From Pseudalkalibacillus berkeleyi (GTDB taxonomy: Bacteria; Bacillota; Bacilli; Bacillales; Fictibacillaceae): a stretch of DNA of 64,000 bases. The notes under the pieces are model-generated. The model made no database searches, was not told the DNA's origin, and saw only the letters and a list, made by a program, of their open reading frames with translations. Below are positions 42,954 to 52,123 of this stretch, one piece after another; the first letter of the stretch is position 1, and each line of letters begins with the position of its first letter. The translations under genes were made by a program, and so were the position numbers. The DNA lies in the NCBI RefSeq assembly GCF_021608225.1, contig NZ_JAKIJS010000001.1, forward strand, positions 496,001-560,000, given 5' to 3'.

Positions 42954-43159
42954 AAGCAAATTATAACATACATAAATGTTTAATTATGGAAGGTGATTTT
43001 GTGAATTAAAGGGATTCAGTCAAGTGGGGGACCGCAGAGGTGCCAGTTTATGTCTGCTGGAAACATTCAAAATGTTCTAGACAGACCTAAGTTAGAGGAG
43101 CAATTGCTATGATTTCTGAAAAAGAATGGTGAGTTAAAGAATGAAAAAAATAATGAAAA
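42954..43159. other. Gene-free stretch with tiny ORFs
   Basis: No gene supported. The plus strand holds GGAAGGTGATTTTGTG followed at once by AATTAA, i.e. a good start signal with an immediate stop. Two tiny frames overlap by ATGA at 43110 (one starting at 43050 and ending EEQLL, then MISEKEW behind AGAGGAG). These look like remains of a decayed gene start rather than functional genes. Confidence 0.3.
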
Positions 43160-43195
43160 CTCACACAACAGTATAGACCGAAGTGTGAGCTTTCT
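43160..43195 (-). terminator. Terminator of the racemase gene
   Basis: CTCACAC (43160-43166) and GTGTGAG (43183-43189) pair; on the minus strand TTTTC and a T-rich tract follow. Confidence 0.75.
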
Positions 43196-43196
43196 A

Positions 43197-43886
43197 TTAT
43201 TCTAATGAATTATTCACGGCCTCAACGGCATGAATCCGAGCGGTGTCATAGGTGGGGACTTCGACGTCTTCTGGTTTGATGAGTAATCCGATTTCCGTAC
43301 AGCCGAGTATGATACCTTGAGCGCCATTGTCGATCAGTTTATGGATAATTTGTTTGAAATTTTCCTTTGATGAAGCATTAATGGTTCCTTGGCATAATTC
43401 AGCATAGATGACGGAATGGATGATGTTTCGGTCTTCGGCATCTGGTACAACCACTTCGAGACCGTTCTTCTCCAGTCTCGTTTTGTAGAAATCTTGTTCC
43501 ATCGTATATTTTGTCCCGAGCAGACCAACTTTTTTTACTGAGTCTCTATGGATTTGAGCGGTGGTTGCGTCTGCAATATGTAGAACTGGAATGTCTACGT
43601 TATCTTCAATTTGATCGACGACTTTGTGCATCGTATTCGTGCATATCACGATGAAGTCTGCACCACCTTTTTGTAGAGACTGACCAACCTCAGCGAGAGC
43701 TTCACCAGCTTTTCCCCATTCTCCTTGCGCTTGATATCGCTGGTTTTCTGCAAAATCTACACTATACAACAAGCATTTTGCGGAGTGGAAGTCACCTAAT
43801 CGTCGCTTTATCTCTTCGTTTATGATCCGGTAATACTCCGCTGAAGATTCCCAGCTCATGCCACCAATCAAGCCGATCGTTTTCAT
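43197..43886 (-). CDS. Aspartate/glutamate racemase family protein
   Basis: 229 residues with both catalytic cysteines: ICTNTMHK (about residue 82) and LGCTEIGLL (about residue 195), plus the N-terminal IGLIGGMSWESSAEYY signature of aspartate racemases (YgeA/RacX type). It interconverts L- and D-amino acids without cofactor. In Bacillus such D-amino acids enter the wall or act on biofilms. GGAGGGA precedes the ATG. Precise substrate unknown. Confidence 0.88.
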   Translation of the reverse strand: MKTIGLIGGMSWESSAEYYRIINEEIKRRLGDFHSAKCLLYSVDFAENQRYQAQGEWGKAGEALAEVGQSLQKGGADFIVICTNTMHKVVDQIEDNVDIPVLHIADATTAQIHRDSVKKVGLLGTKYTMEQDFYKTRLEKNGLEVVVPDAEDRNIIHSVIYAELCQGTINASSKENFKQIIHKLIDNGAQGIILGCTEIGLLIKPEDVEVPTYDTARIHAVEAVNNSLE

Positions 43887-44063
43887 CTCAATCCCTCCTC
43901 AAAGTTATTGCTCATTATAGTTCAAAAGTTCATTTTCAGAAAGGTATTTCCCAGAATTATTATTCTTTTTCAAAAATATGAAATTTTCTATTGTGTAATT
44001 TTGGTAATTAGGATAATGTATATAGAAATCTTTAAAAACAGACAAAGAAAGGTGTTGGTTCTT

Positions 44064-45310
44064 TTGGGACAGCAAACGATTCTAATTGGAGAAGAGAATG
44101 GAAGGATCCGTCGTTACTTTTAGCCGGAATTGGGATTTCTAATCTTGGTGATTGGGTTTATCTCATCGCATTAAACCTCATGATATTGAACATGACAGGT
44201 TCTGCGGCGGCTGTGGCAGGCTTGTACATGTTGAAACCTCTCGCATCCATGTGCACAAGCTTTTGGTCAGGAAGTGTTATTGATCGTTTCAATAAACGGC
44301 GCATCATGATCATACTTGATGTCATACGTGCCATGCTTGTCGCTTCGATTCCATTTTTCTCATCCTTATTCATCATTTATGTCATTGTATTTCTCATCAA
44401 TATGGCAAGTTCATTTTTTGAACCGACTGCAACGACGTATATTACTAAGTTGATTCCACCTGAACGAAGAAAACGATTCAATTCGTTACACAACTTGATG
44501 ACGTCTGGTGCGTTTGTCATCGGTCCAGCGATCGCTGGGGCACTCGTCTTTATCGGTTCAGCTGCCCTTGCCATTTACATGAACGCATTATCTTTTATGC
44601 TTTCTGCATTCGTTCTTTACTTTTTACCAAGTATGGATATGGAAAACACAACCTCAAAGGATAATCTTTCTTTCAAAATGTTGAAAGAGGATTGGGGCGT
44701 TGTCCTTGCATATAGTAAAAAAGCGGTTTATGTCATGGGGGTTTATGCACTATTCGAGTTTGCATTATTGTTTACGGCCGCGCTTGATTCAACCGAGGTT
44801 GTATTTACTCGTAGGGTGCTAGGATTGTCTGAGGAAAGCTATGGTGTTCTCGTCAGTATTGCGGGTGTAGGGTTTATTCTAGGTTCAGCTTTTGTCACTA
44901 TATTCGTTTATAAACTCAAACTCCAACATCTCATTGGGATCGGAACGTCAATGACAGCAATCGGATATTTGATTTATGCCTTATCTAGTGGATTTATAGG
45001 CGGTTCTATAGGAGTATTTGTGCTTTCTTTTGCTCTAGCATGCGCACATACAGGTTTCATCACCTTTTACCAAAACAACCTGCCTGTAGAAATCATGGGA
45101 CGAATCGTAAGTGTAGTTAGTGTATTTAATGCGATATTAACGATGATGTTTATCCTCTTGATCAGTATGCTGGTAGAGATCATTCATGTAAAAGCTGCAG
45201 TGATTACAGGTTCAGTCCTCATGCTAGTTGTCTCTTTAGTACTACTTACGATGACACTACTACCAAGAGGTTTTACTTACTTTAAAGAAAAAACGGCAAA
45301 AGCTTTGTAA
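44064..45310 (+). CDS. MFS transporter with disturbed 5' end
   Basis: The open frame runs from the stop at 44033 to 45310. The region before the first in-frame ATG (44180) is clearly coding (NWRREWKDPSLLLAGIG, then ISNLGDWVYLIALNLM = membrane segment 1), but no in-frame ATG, GTG or TTG precedes it. AAAGGTG (44048-44054) and a TTG at 44064 are placed as a normal start, yet lie one base out of frame; one extra G in the GGG at 44066-44068 would restore it. Twelve-segment MFS_3-type exporter otherwise complete. Either a real frameshift or a sequence error. Confidence 0.7.
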
Positions 45311-45326
45311 AAAGGGAGCGATTGAA

Positions 45327-45893
45327 GTGGGACAATTATTTACTGAAATGATGCCGAAGCATATCGAGTTTATCAAAAACCAACACTTGTTCTTTGTAGG
45401 TTCAGCACCTTTAGCAGAGGATGGACATGTGAATCTTTCTCCTAAAGGATATGACGCTTTGCGAATTCTTAGTCCAACAGAGGTTGCCTATCTTGATCTA
45501 ACAGGAAGTGGTAACGAAACGAGTGGACATCTCGTAGAAAATGGTCGAATTACGTTCATGTTTTGTGCTTTTAATGGCGCACCATTGATACTTAGGCTTT
45601 ATGGGAAGGGGCGTGTTGCGTTAAAGGGGTCTCCAGAATGGGATCAACTGATTGGTCTTTTTGACGAGCTACCTGGTGCACGACAAATTATTATAGCTGA
45701 AATCTATCAAGTGCAAACTTCATGTGGCTATGGTGTGCCACTATACACCTATGATGGTGACCGGGAAAAGCTAATGGAGTGGACCGATAAAAAAGGCGAC
45801 AGACTAGAAGACTATCAGACTCAAAAAAATAGCAAAACCCTAGACGGAATTGAAACACCTATCGGACGAGAGCGGCGAGAGAGTGGCGTGTAA
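45327..45893 (+). CDS. Pyridoxamine 5'-phosphate oxidase-family protein
   Basis: 188 residues from a GTG behind AAAGGGAG. Split-barrel flavin-binding pattern: FIKNQHLFFVGSAPLAEDGHVNLSPKG and RITFMFCAFNGAPLILRLYGKGR. Such proteins bind FMN or F420 and reduce or detoxify small molecules. 16 bases after the MFS gene and 3 bases before the next, so cotranscribed. Confidence 0.82.
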   Translation: MGQLFTEMMPKHIEFIKNQHLFFVGSAPLAEDGHVNLSPKGYDALRILSPTEVAYLDLTGSGNETSGHLVENGRITFMFCAFNGAPLILRLYGKGRVALKGSPEWDQLIGLFDELPGARQIIIAEIYQVQTSCGYGVPLYTYDGDREKLMEWTDKKGDRLEDYQTQKNSKTLDGIETPIGRERRESGV

Positions 45894-45896
45894 AGA

Positions 45897-46718
45897 ATGT
45901 TTCACGAGAGAGATTTAAAGCTGCCTAAGAGTCGTGAAAAGTTAATGAAGCGAATTGAAAAAGATCTTTTAGAGGATGAAAACATAATAGGTGTCTTTTA
46001 TGGGGGCTCTATCGGGTCTGGTAATACAGATTTGTATTCTGATATCGACTTAAGGGTTGTTGTAACAGACGAAGCTTATTCTCACTATGTTGAAATGAAA
46101 TTAAATCGAGCTCGTTGTTGGGGAGAGGTGTTGTTTTATGAACAAGCCGCCCAACATTTAAGTTATACGGTTGTTCATTACCGATCCTTTGTTAAAGTAG
46201 ATTGCTTCTACTATCGGTTGAATGATCTAAAACCATCTGTTTGGTTAAATGACATTTCAATTGTAAAAGATTCTACAGCAAAGTTAACGGAACTTCGGGC
46301 TGCATCTCAAACCATTACCTATCAACCTACTGTTGAAGAATTCAATCAATGGAGAGGAAAGCTTTTTGCCTACTTTCATGAAGCTTACAGGAGGATTATG
46401 AGAGAAGAATGGTTATATGCCCAAAACATGTTTCTCGGTTTAAAGTGGTTGATTGCATCCGGATGGTATATGCAAAAAGGGATCCAACCAAATTCATTTG
46501 GTGATTGGTCGAAGGTAGAAGGGGCAAGAAGCCCATTGGATAAAACGAAACGAGATATGTTGTATAACTGGCATTTTAAAGAGGAACAGGAAGAACTTCT
46601 ACAGGTCATAAACGATATGGCAGTGGTTGCTAGAGAACTAGATATTGACCTAAGCAAACAGTTTAACAATGAAGCTCAAACGCACTTGTTCGATGACGTG
46701 ATTGCTCTTATTTTCTAA
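45897..46718 (+). CDS. Nucleotidyltransferase-domain protein (aminoglycoside-adenylyltransferase-like)
   Basis: 273 residues. The nucleotidyltransferase signature GGSIGSGNTDLYSDIDLRVVV (about residues 36-56) has the G-S...D-x-D metal site intact. The C-terminal helical half resembles streptomycin/aminoglycoside 6-adenylyltransferases. It could transfer AMP to a small molecule; resistance function is not implied by sequence alone. Directly after the flavin protein gene. Confidence 0.75.
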   Translation: MFHERDLKLPKSREKLMKRIEKDLLEDENIIGVFYGGSIGSGNTDLYSDIDLRVVVTDEAYSHYVEMKLNRARCWGEVLFYEQAAQHLSYTVVHYRSFVKVDCFYYRLNDLKPSVWLNDISIVKDSTAKLTELRAASQTITYQPTVEEFNQWRGKLFAYFHEAYRRIMREEWLYAQNMFLGLKWLIASGWYMQKGIQPNSFGDWSKVEGARSPLDKTKRDMLYNWHFKEEQEELLQVINDMAVVARELDIDLSKQFNNEAQTHLFDDVIALIF

Positions 46719-46732
46719 GGTGCGTGGTTGCA

Positions 46733-46822
46733 ATGATTCGTCAGTTGCTTAGGTATTTTGCTCCTAAGTACGTAACGGTTTACCGAACACGAGATGCAGG
46801 AGCATTTCTGAAAGTTAAATAA
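46733..46822 (+). CDS. Possible 29-residue basic peptide
   Basis: ATG 46733 to TAA 46822, with AAGGTG about ten bases before. The product is short and basic (begins MIRQLLRYFAPKY). It could be a genuine small protein or the remnant end of a larger one. No family recognised. Confidence 0.25.
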   Translation: MIRQLLRYFAPKYVTVYRTRDAGAFLKVK

Positions 46823-46957
46823 AATAAGTTGTAACGGATGGCATTCTTGGGAGAGAGACGTACATCCAAAGTTGTAGAAAAGTTGATACTCCGACATGAT
46901 TCGGAAATGTCGATTACACCTTACAATAAACTTAATACTAGAGAGAGAAGGGATACT

Positions 46958-48211
46958 ATGAGATTCCGAGATTTTCACAAAAACATCAAAATCCGAATCA
47001 TAGAGTCATTTATTAGTCGCTTTATCGGGAGTATGATCTTCCCGTTCATGTCCATTTACTTAGCCGTACATTTCGGTGCGAAAGTGGCAGGGCTACTCCT
47101 TTTAATTAATGTAGCAGTAGGAATTGGAATCACTTTTATTGGTGGTTATTTTGCCGATCAGTTCGGTCGTAAAAGAATTATGTTATTTGCAGAGTCGTTG
47201 AGGTTTTTAGCCTTTTTCACGATGATGATCAGTAACTCTCCGTGGTTCGAATCACCAGGGCTCACGTTTGCAATGATGACAGTGAACAGTATTTGTTGGG
47301 GGCTAGCAGGACCTGCCAACTCAGCCATGATGATTGATGTCAGTACACCTGAACAGCGAAAGTTGATGTATTCAATCACCTACTGGGCAAGTAATCTATC
47401 GATTGCAATTGGTGGTATACTCGGTGCATTTCTGTTTAAGGATTACTTATTTGAATTATTTCTAGGATTGAGTATAGCAGCAGCATCAACAGCTATTCTC
47501 GTTGGCTTTTTCATCGACGAAAGTTACGCTGCTGTAGAGTCGGATTTAACAGCCAAAGGTCATGTGTTACAGCTGTTTTCCAATTACAAAAAAGTACTCC
47601 ATGACCGATTGTTCGTGTTGTTTACCATTGCCGGCGTCCTCATCTTATCAATGGAGTTCCAGTTGACGAATTATATCGGAATCCGGTTAAGTGGGGAAAT
47701 GGAAACCCAACAATTTCTGTTCTGGGAAATAGATGGTGTTAAGACAATGGGTTTCCTTCGTAGTGAAAATACGATTATGGTTGCAATATTAATGTTATTC
47801 ATTACAAGGATGACGCACTCATTCAAGGATAAATCCATCCTCGTGTGGAGTTGTTTCTTTTTTACAATTGGATACGGTGTGTTATCGTACTCAAACAATC
47901 TAGTCGTTTTATTCGTGATGATGGCAGTTCTCACGGTTGCTGAAGTCATACGAGTGCCGGTCGAACAGTCTTACATGGCTTCGATTCCGCCGGACGACGC
48001 ACGTAGTTCTTATATGGCATTCAATGGCTTGAAGTTTAATTTATCGATGTTGATTTCATCCGTGACCGTAACCCTTGGAGCAATGCTACCAACACTCGTT
48101 ATGGCCATTCTCATCACAGTAATCGGGCTAATAGGAACGCTGATTTATCACATCATTTCACCTGAGTTAGACGAACGGAAAGCAAGGGTTGAACTGAAGC
48201 AAGCAGGATAA
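46958..48211 (+). CDS. MFS transporter (MdtH/YttB-like), second paralog
   Basis: 417 residues; ATG 46958 follows AGAGAGAAGGG, while the ATG at 46838 has no binding site. Twelve membrane segments with the loop motif GGYFADQFGRKRIMLFAE. It shares blocks SRFIGSMIFPFMSIYL, SPWFESPGLTFAMMT and MMIDVSTPE with the protein at 16649-17911, so the two are paralogs. Substrate unknown. A terminator follows. Confidence 0.85.
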   Translation: MRFRDFHKNIKIRIIESFISRFIGSMIFPFMSIYLAVHFGAKVAGLLLLINVAVGIGITFIGGYFADQFGRKRIMLFAESLRFLAFFTMMISNSPWFESPGLTFAMMTVNSICWGLAGPANSAMMIDVSTPEQRKLMYSITYWASNLSIAIGGILGAFLFKDYLFELFLGLSIAAASTAILVGFFIDESYAAVESDLTAKGHVLQLFSNYKKVLHDRLFVLFTIAGVLILSMEFQLTNYIGIRLSGEMETQQFLFWEIDGVKTMGFLRSENTIMVAILMLFITRMTHSFKDKSILVWSCFFFTIGYGVLSYSNNLVVLFVMMAVLTVAEVIRVPVEQSYMASIPPDDARSSYMAFNGLKFNLSMLISSVTVTLGAMLPTLVMAILITVIGLIGTLIYHIISPELDERKARVELKQAG

Positions 48212-48222
48212 GGTAATAATGG

Positions 48223-48266
48223 AGCGGTCTAGGAAGTGTGAGTTCAACCTTCTAGGCCGCTTTTTA
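48223..48266 (+). terminator. Terminator of the second MFS gene
   Basis: AGCGGTCTAGGAAG and CTTCTAGGCCGCT pair with one wobble and one bulge; five T follow. Confidence 0.85.
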
Positions 48267-48365
48267 TTGTTGTGGGAAAGTCTTCTTTAAGATTTTCTTC
48301 ATGAAGTGTTGTTTGGAAAAATAGATTGATACTAGGGTTGATTTTTGGAAAGTGGGGGATGGTAG

Positions 48366-49634
48366 TTGGCAATTCATACGGTTGCATCTGGAGATACGTT
48401 GTGGAAAATCTCGATTGCTTTTGGTGTACCAGTCTCAACTATAAAACTTGTGAACGGGCTTGTTTCAGATGCGATTGTACCCGGACTACATCTCTATATT
48501 CCAGATCAGGAACCACCTGAGCGGTATTACCAAATAAAATCTGGGGATACATTTTGGCGTCTCTCCCAACTATTCAACACAACCGTACAGGCGATTATCG
48601 CTGCTAACCCTAAACTTAACCCAGACGCGCTCATGATAGGTCAACGAATTCGTATCCCTTCCTGGCAAAAGTATCCGATGCAATCACTGGTTTTTATCGA
48701 TGCATGGGGGACTTCGAATTATCATGAAATCCTTTCTGATATTGCTGAGAGTGTGTCTTACCTTGCTATTTTCACCTATACCTTTACGTATAGTGGAGAA
48801 CTAATTGAAGCGAAAGACGAAGAAATTATACAAACTTGTAAATCGATGAGCATTAAGCCTTTATTAGTCATTAGTAATTATGAAAAGGGTACGTTTAGCC
48901 CAGAGTTGGCAAGAGATGTGCTTGAAGACACTGAAAAGAGAAGTACGCTTGCTCGCAACCTAGTAAAGAAAGTAAACGAAAAAGGATACGCTGGCGTGAG
49001 TATTGATTTCGAATTTGTTCCAGCTGATCGAAGAAATGATTTTACTGCATTTTTGGAGGAGTTAAAGGAAGGTTTAGGGAATCGAATTTTACAAGTAAAT
49101 GCACATGCGAAAAGTAGTGATATGCCGACTAATCGACTGGTGGGATTTCTAGATTATAGAGCGATCGGCGAAATAGTTGATATTGTCTCTATTATGACGA
49201 TTGATTACGGGTACGCAATTGGTCCTCCTGATCCGATTGCACCGACGTGGTGGGTTGAGCAAGTGCTCATGTACGCGTCAGGTCAAATTAACAGACGAAA
49301 AATGATGATGGGCATGAGTTTATATGGATATGATTGGACACTTCCTCAACAGCCTGGATCTGTAGCTGAAATGCTCTCCGTACAAAATGCGCAAAACCGA
49401 GCAATCGGAAATTGGATTCCCATCCAATACGACTGGAATGCAAATGCCCCAGGCTATCAATACCGAAAAAATAATACCGAACACGCTGTTTGGTTTGAAG
49501 ATATTCAAAGCATTACCGCAAAATACAAGCAAATGGAAGTCTACAACCTGCTAGGAGCAACCTATTGGAGACTTCGCTTCAGATTCCCGCAAAACTGGTC
49601 ATACGTAAAGAAAAATCTCCTTGTATTGAAGTGA
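48366..49634 (+). CDS. Spore cortex hydrolase with two LysM domains and GH18 (YaaH/SleL type)
   Basis: 422 residues from a TTG behind GGGGGATGG. LysM 1 (about 2-45: IHTVASGDTLWKISIAFGV), LysM 2 (about 52-98: YYQIKSGDTFWRLSQLFNT), then a GH18 barrel with the catalytic GVSIDFEFV (about residue 215; the usual DxxDxDxE is reduced to IDFE) and later YGYDWTLPQ. There is no signal peptide, as in YaaH/SleL proteins, which are built into the spore and cut cortex peptidoglycan (N-acetylglucosaminidase) during germination. Confidence 0.9.
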   Translation: MAIHTVASGDTLWKISIAFGVPVSTIKLVNGLVSDAIVPGLHLYIPDQEPPERYYQIKSGDTFWRLSQLFNTTVQAIIAANPKLNPDALMIGQRIRIPSWQKYPMQSLVFIDAWGTSNYHEILSDIAESVSYLAIFTYTFTYSGELIEAKDEEIIQTCKSMSIKPLLVISNYEKGTFSPELARDVLEDTEKRSTLARNLVKKVNEKGYAGVSIDFEFVPADRRNDFTAFLEELKEGLGNRILQVNAHAKSSDMPTNRLVGFLDYRAIGEIVDIVSIMTIDYGYAIGPPDPIAPTWWVEQVLMYASGQINRRKMMMGMSLYGYDWTLPQQPGSVAEMLSVQNAQNRAIGNWIPIQYDWNANAPGYQYRKNNTEHAVWFEDIQSITAKYKQMEVYNLLGATYWRLRFRFPQNWSYVKKNLLVLK

Positions 49635-49642
49635 GAAAGGTC

Positions 49643-49813
49643 ATGAAAACAGCATTCGCGGGATTTCAGGGTGCGCGCAAAGCGTTCATTATGAGGTTAT
49701 CATTTTTGGACGATTTTACAAAAGCAACAGAATGTCCAAAGTGTGGTGGAACTGAACTTATCATTGGTAAGCAAGTGGATTTGAAGTTATGGCACCAATT
49801 AAAAAGTGGTTGA
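49643..49813 (+). CDS. Small zinc-ribbon-like protein
   Basis: 56 residues from ATG 49643 with AGAAAGG upstream. It has one CPKCGG knuckle near residue 31 and no second Cys pair, so it would be half of a zinc ribbon; it may be a truncated protein. It starts 8 bases after the cortex hydrolase stop. Confidence 0.45.
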   Translation: MKTAFAGFQGARKAFIMRLSFLDDFTKATECPKCGGTELIIGKQVDLKLWHQLKSG

Positions 49814-49823
49814 GTTATAGAAT

Positions 49824-49855
49824 AAAGAGCTTGGTATTTGACAAGCTCTTTTATT
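49824..49855 (+). terminator. Terminator
   Basis: AAAGAGCTTG and CAAGCTCTTT (49824-49833, 49842-49851) form a perfect 10-bp stem with a T-run. Confidence 0.9.
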
Positions 49856-49861
49856 CGTTAT

Positions 49862-50002
49862 TTATGACTGTGGAACTGTCACATAATCAATCTCGAATCC
49901 GAGGACTTTGAGCATTTCATGATCTTTTGTACTTTCTTGAGTAGATGTAGTCAAATAATCGCGGACAAAATGGAATTTACAGCGTATAACCCCAAGCGCT
50001 GA
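49862..50002 (-). pseudogene. Gene remnant on the minus strand
   Basis: Read on the minus strand from about 50002 to the TAA at 49864-49862, the frame gives a coding-like stretch (CKFHFVRDYLTTSTQEST, then DHEMLKVLGFEIDYVTVP) that is closed upstream by TAG with no start codon after it. It looks like the last 45 or so residues of a lost gene. The rest of the spacer, up to 50150, shows nothing. Confidence 0.35.
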
Positions 50003-50162
50003 GGACTTCTAAGATGTACGGATGTCAACTTAATAGGTTTACATTATTTCGTTCAGAAAATTGTTTGAATTTTATAGAGAGATCGGCAATTGTAACCGAT
50101 ATATATAGTGTATCGAATGATTAAATCAAGAAGTGAATTTCAACAAGCGTGGAGTGATGCAG

Positions 50163-51671
50163 ATGTTTCTTGACCTTTTAAATAATTTAGCAGTGACGAG
50201 TGCATTTCTATTTATAGCAGGTAAAGTCTTTCAAAATAGACCATTAATGGGGAATACATCTATATATATTAAAATGATCGTAGGACTTGGTGGGGGAGTG
50301 CTTGGTACTTTACTCATGTTAAACGCGATTCACCCGAATGATACGGTTATTGTAGATTTAAGACACTTAGCAATGGTCTTGGCAGCTGTTTTCGGTGGAC
50401 CAATAGGAAGTATCATTGCTAGTATTGTCATCGGAACGATGAGGGTAGCTTTGTATGGCGTTAATACAGCTTCAATTGTCGCTGGTTCTGTAACGATCGT
50501 CATTGGAATCGTACTTGGTGCTCTTTCAATCATAAAGGTGAAAAGAATCATTTATCAGTACGTTGCATTAAATTTGATAAGTGTGCTTGCGTTTTCAGTA
50601 ACTATTTATTACTTATTAAAAGACCCTGACCTTACTCATATGATCCTTATGTTCTTTGTTCCTTTTGCAATCATTGGGAATCTATTCACATATATATTGG
50701 CTGAATCTATTCAAAGTGCGAACAAGAATCATCGTTCAATCAAATATTATAAATTATTAGCAGAGAACTCTTCTGATTTAATTTCAACACATGATTTAGA
50801 TGGTAGGTTTAAGTATGTATCTCCATCAAGCTCTATTATATTAGGATATAAACCTGAGGAACTAATTGGTAAAAATCCTTATGACTTCTATCATACAGAA
50901 GATTTGTTGAGGATTTCAGAGTCTCATAATACCGTGGTTGATACAGATCAAGGATTTGTTGTTGAATACCGGTTTAAAAGAAAAGATGGCAGTTATGTCT
51001 GGCTTGAAACGACATCTAAAAAACTGACAGGGTTAGGATTAGTTTCTGATGAGCTAATGTGTTCCTCAAGAGATGTCGATATTCGGAAGCAATTAGAAAG
51101 TGATTTAATCGAGAAAAATGATCGTTTGAAGCGTTTATCCAACTTGGATGGTTTAACTGAAATCTTCAACCGAAGATATTTTGATGCACAGCTTGAAGAG
51201 GAATGGAAGAAAGCGATTCAGAAAGGACAGCCTCTTTCATTAATTATGTTCGATATAGATTATTTTAAATTGTATAACGATACGTATGGTCATCAACAAG
51301 GTGATGAATGTATTAAAGCAATTGCCAATGTCGGCAACAAGGTTCTAAATAAACCAAATGATATGATTGCAAGGTATGGAGGAGAAGAGTTCGTTGTCAT
51401 ATTGCCAGGTACATGTGAAAAGGGTGCATTAAAGGTTGCAGAAGCGATTCGGAAGAGTGTCCAAGTATTAGCAATTCCACATGTTAATTCTAAAGTGAAG
51501 CCTACTGTGACAGTAAGTGTAGGGGTTGCAACGGTTGAACCAACACGAGAAATGAATCACTTACAACTCATCGTGGATACGGATGACGCTTTATATCAAG
51601 CGAAAAATTCAGGCAGAAACACCGTTCGATTTTATGAGGAAACAGAGCAAGTAAGGAGTCTTGTGAAGTAA
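50163..51671 (+). CDS. Membrane diguanylate cyclase (5TM-LYT, PAS, GGDEF)
   Basis: 502 residues; ATG 50163 is preferred because GGAG lies 8 bases upstream. N-terminal 5TM receptor of the LytS type (about 1-185, with VIVDLRHLAMVLAAVFGGPIG), a PAS domain (about 200-320, with YKLLAENSSDLISTHDLDG), then a GGDEF domain whose active loop reads RYGGEEFVVILPGT, intact for c-di-GMP synthesis. It should link an envelope or small-molecule signal to c-di-GMP. Single-gene unit with its own terminator. Confidence 0.9.
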   Translation: MFLDLLNNLAVTSAFLFIAGKVFQNRPLMGNTSIYIKMIVGLGGGVLGTLLMLNAIHPNDTVIVDLRHLAMVLAAVFGGPIGSIIASIVIGTMRVALYGVNTASIVAGSVTIVIGIVLGALSIIKVKRIIYQYVALNLISVLAFSVTIYYLLKDPDLTHMILMFFVPFAIIGNLFTYILAESIQSANKNHRSIKYYKLLAENSSDLISTHDLDGRFKYVSPSSSIILGYKPEELIGKNPYDFYHTEDLLRISESHNTVVDTDQGFVVEYRFKRKDGSYVWLETTSKKLTGLGLVSDELMCSSRDVDIRKQLESDLIEKNDRLKRLSNLDGLTEIFNRRYFDAQLEEEWKKAIQKGQPLSLIMFDIDYFKLYNDTYGHQQGDECIKAIANVGNKVLNKPNDMIARYGGEEFVVILPGTCEKGALKVAEAIRKSVQVLAIPHVNSKVKPTVTVSVGVATVEPTREMNHLQLIVDTDDALYQAKNSGRNTVRFYEETEQVRSLVK

Positions 51672-51679
51672 ACGTATAA

Positions 51680-51716
51680 AAGTGACCCAAAGGATCTTAT
51701 CCTCTGGGTCACTTGT
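51680..51716. terminator. Bidirectional terminator
   Basis: AAGTGACCCA and TGGGTCACTT (51680-51689, 51705-51714) with an inner AGGAT/ATCCT stem separate the cyclase and the convergent DUF3021 gene. Confidence 0.85.
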
Positions 51717-52118
51717 TTATTTTATTGCGTTATTTAATGATGATGCCATCCTTGTTATATAGAAACGGATTGTGAACCAAAAGATAAAGTAAATCATGAT
51801 AAAAATAATAAAGCTACTTAATATTGTAATTGCTGAAAGGGTGATCCATCCTAAAAGGATCGCAATTGGATAGAAGAAGATGATGGACGCAGAAAAATGA
51901 ATCAGAATTTGCATGAGGGGACTAAATGATTCATTCTCAAAGATCAATGATGCCATTCCCCAAAAAATCCCTAATGCGATGCTGCCTAGCATATGAACCC
52001 AAATTTCTGATGCTGATACATTAAGCTCATTAACCTTAATAATGGTTAACGCACAGAATGTTATGATACCGCTATAACTAATACCGATAAAACCTCTTCG
52101 AATCATTTCTTTAAACAT
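51717..52118 (-). CDS. DUF3021 four-helix membrane protein
   Basis: 133 residues from ATG 52118, whose ribosome binding site (AAGGGAGCTG) lies in the end of the LytTR gene. Four membrane segments, DUF3021 pattern (IRRGFIGISYSGIITFCAL at the start). Genes of this family almost always follow a LytTR regulator, forming a membrane-regulator pair (LtrAB-like). Confidence 0.85.
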   Translation of the reverse strand: MFKEMIRRGFIGISYSGIITFCALTIIKVNELNVSASEIWVHMLGSIALGIFWGMASLIFENESFSPLMQILIHFSASIIFFYPIAILLGWITLSAITILSSFIIFIMIYFIFWFTIRFYITRMASSLNNAIK

Positions 52119-52123
52119 ACTGT

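Noticed and set aside
43908-44123. Plus-strand 71-codon ORF before the MFS gene
   Set aside because: Its end lies in the coding start of the MFS protein in a different frame; explained by the frameshift at that start.
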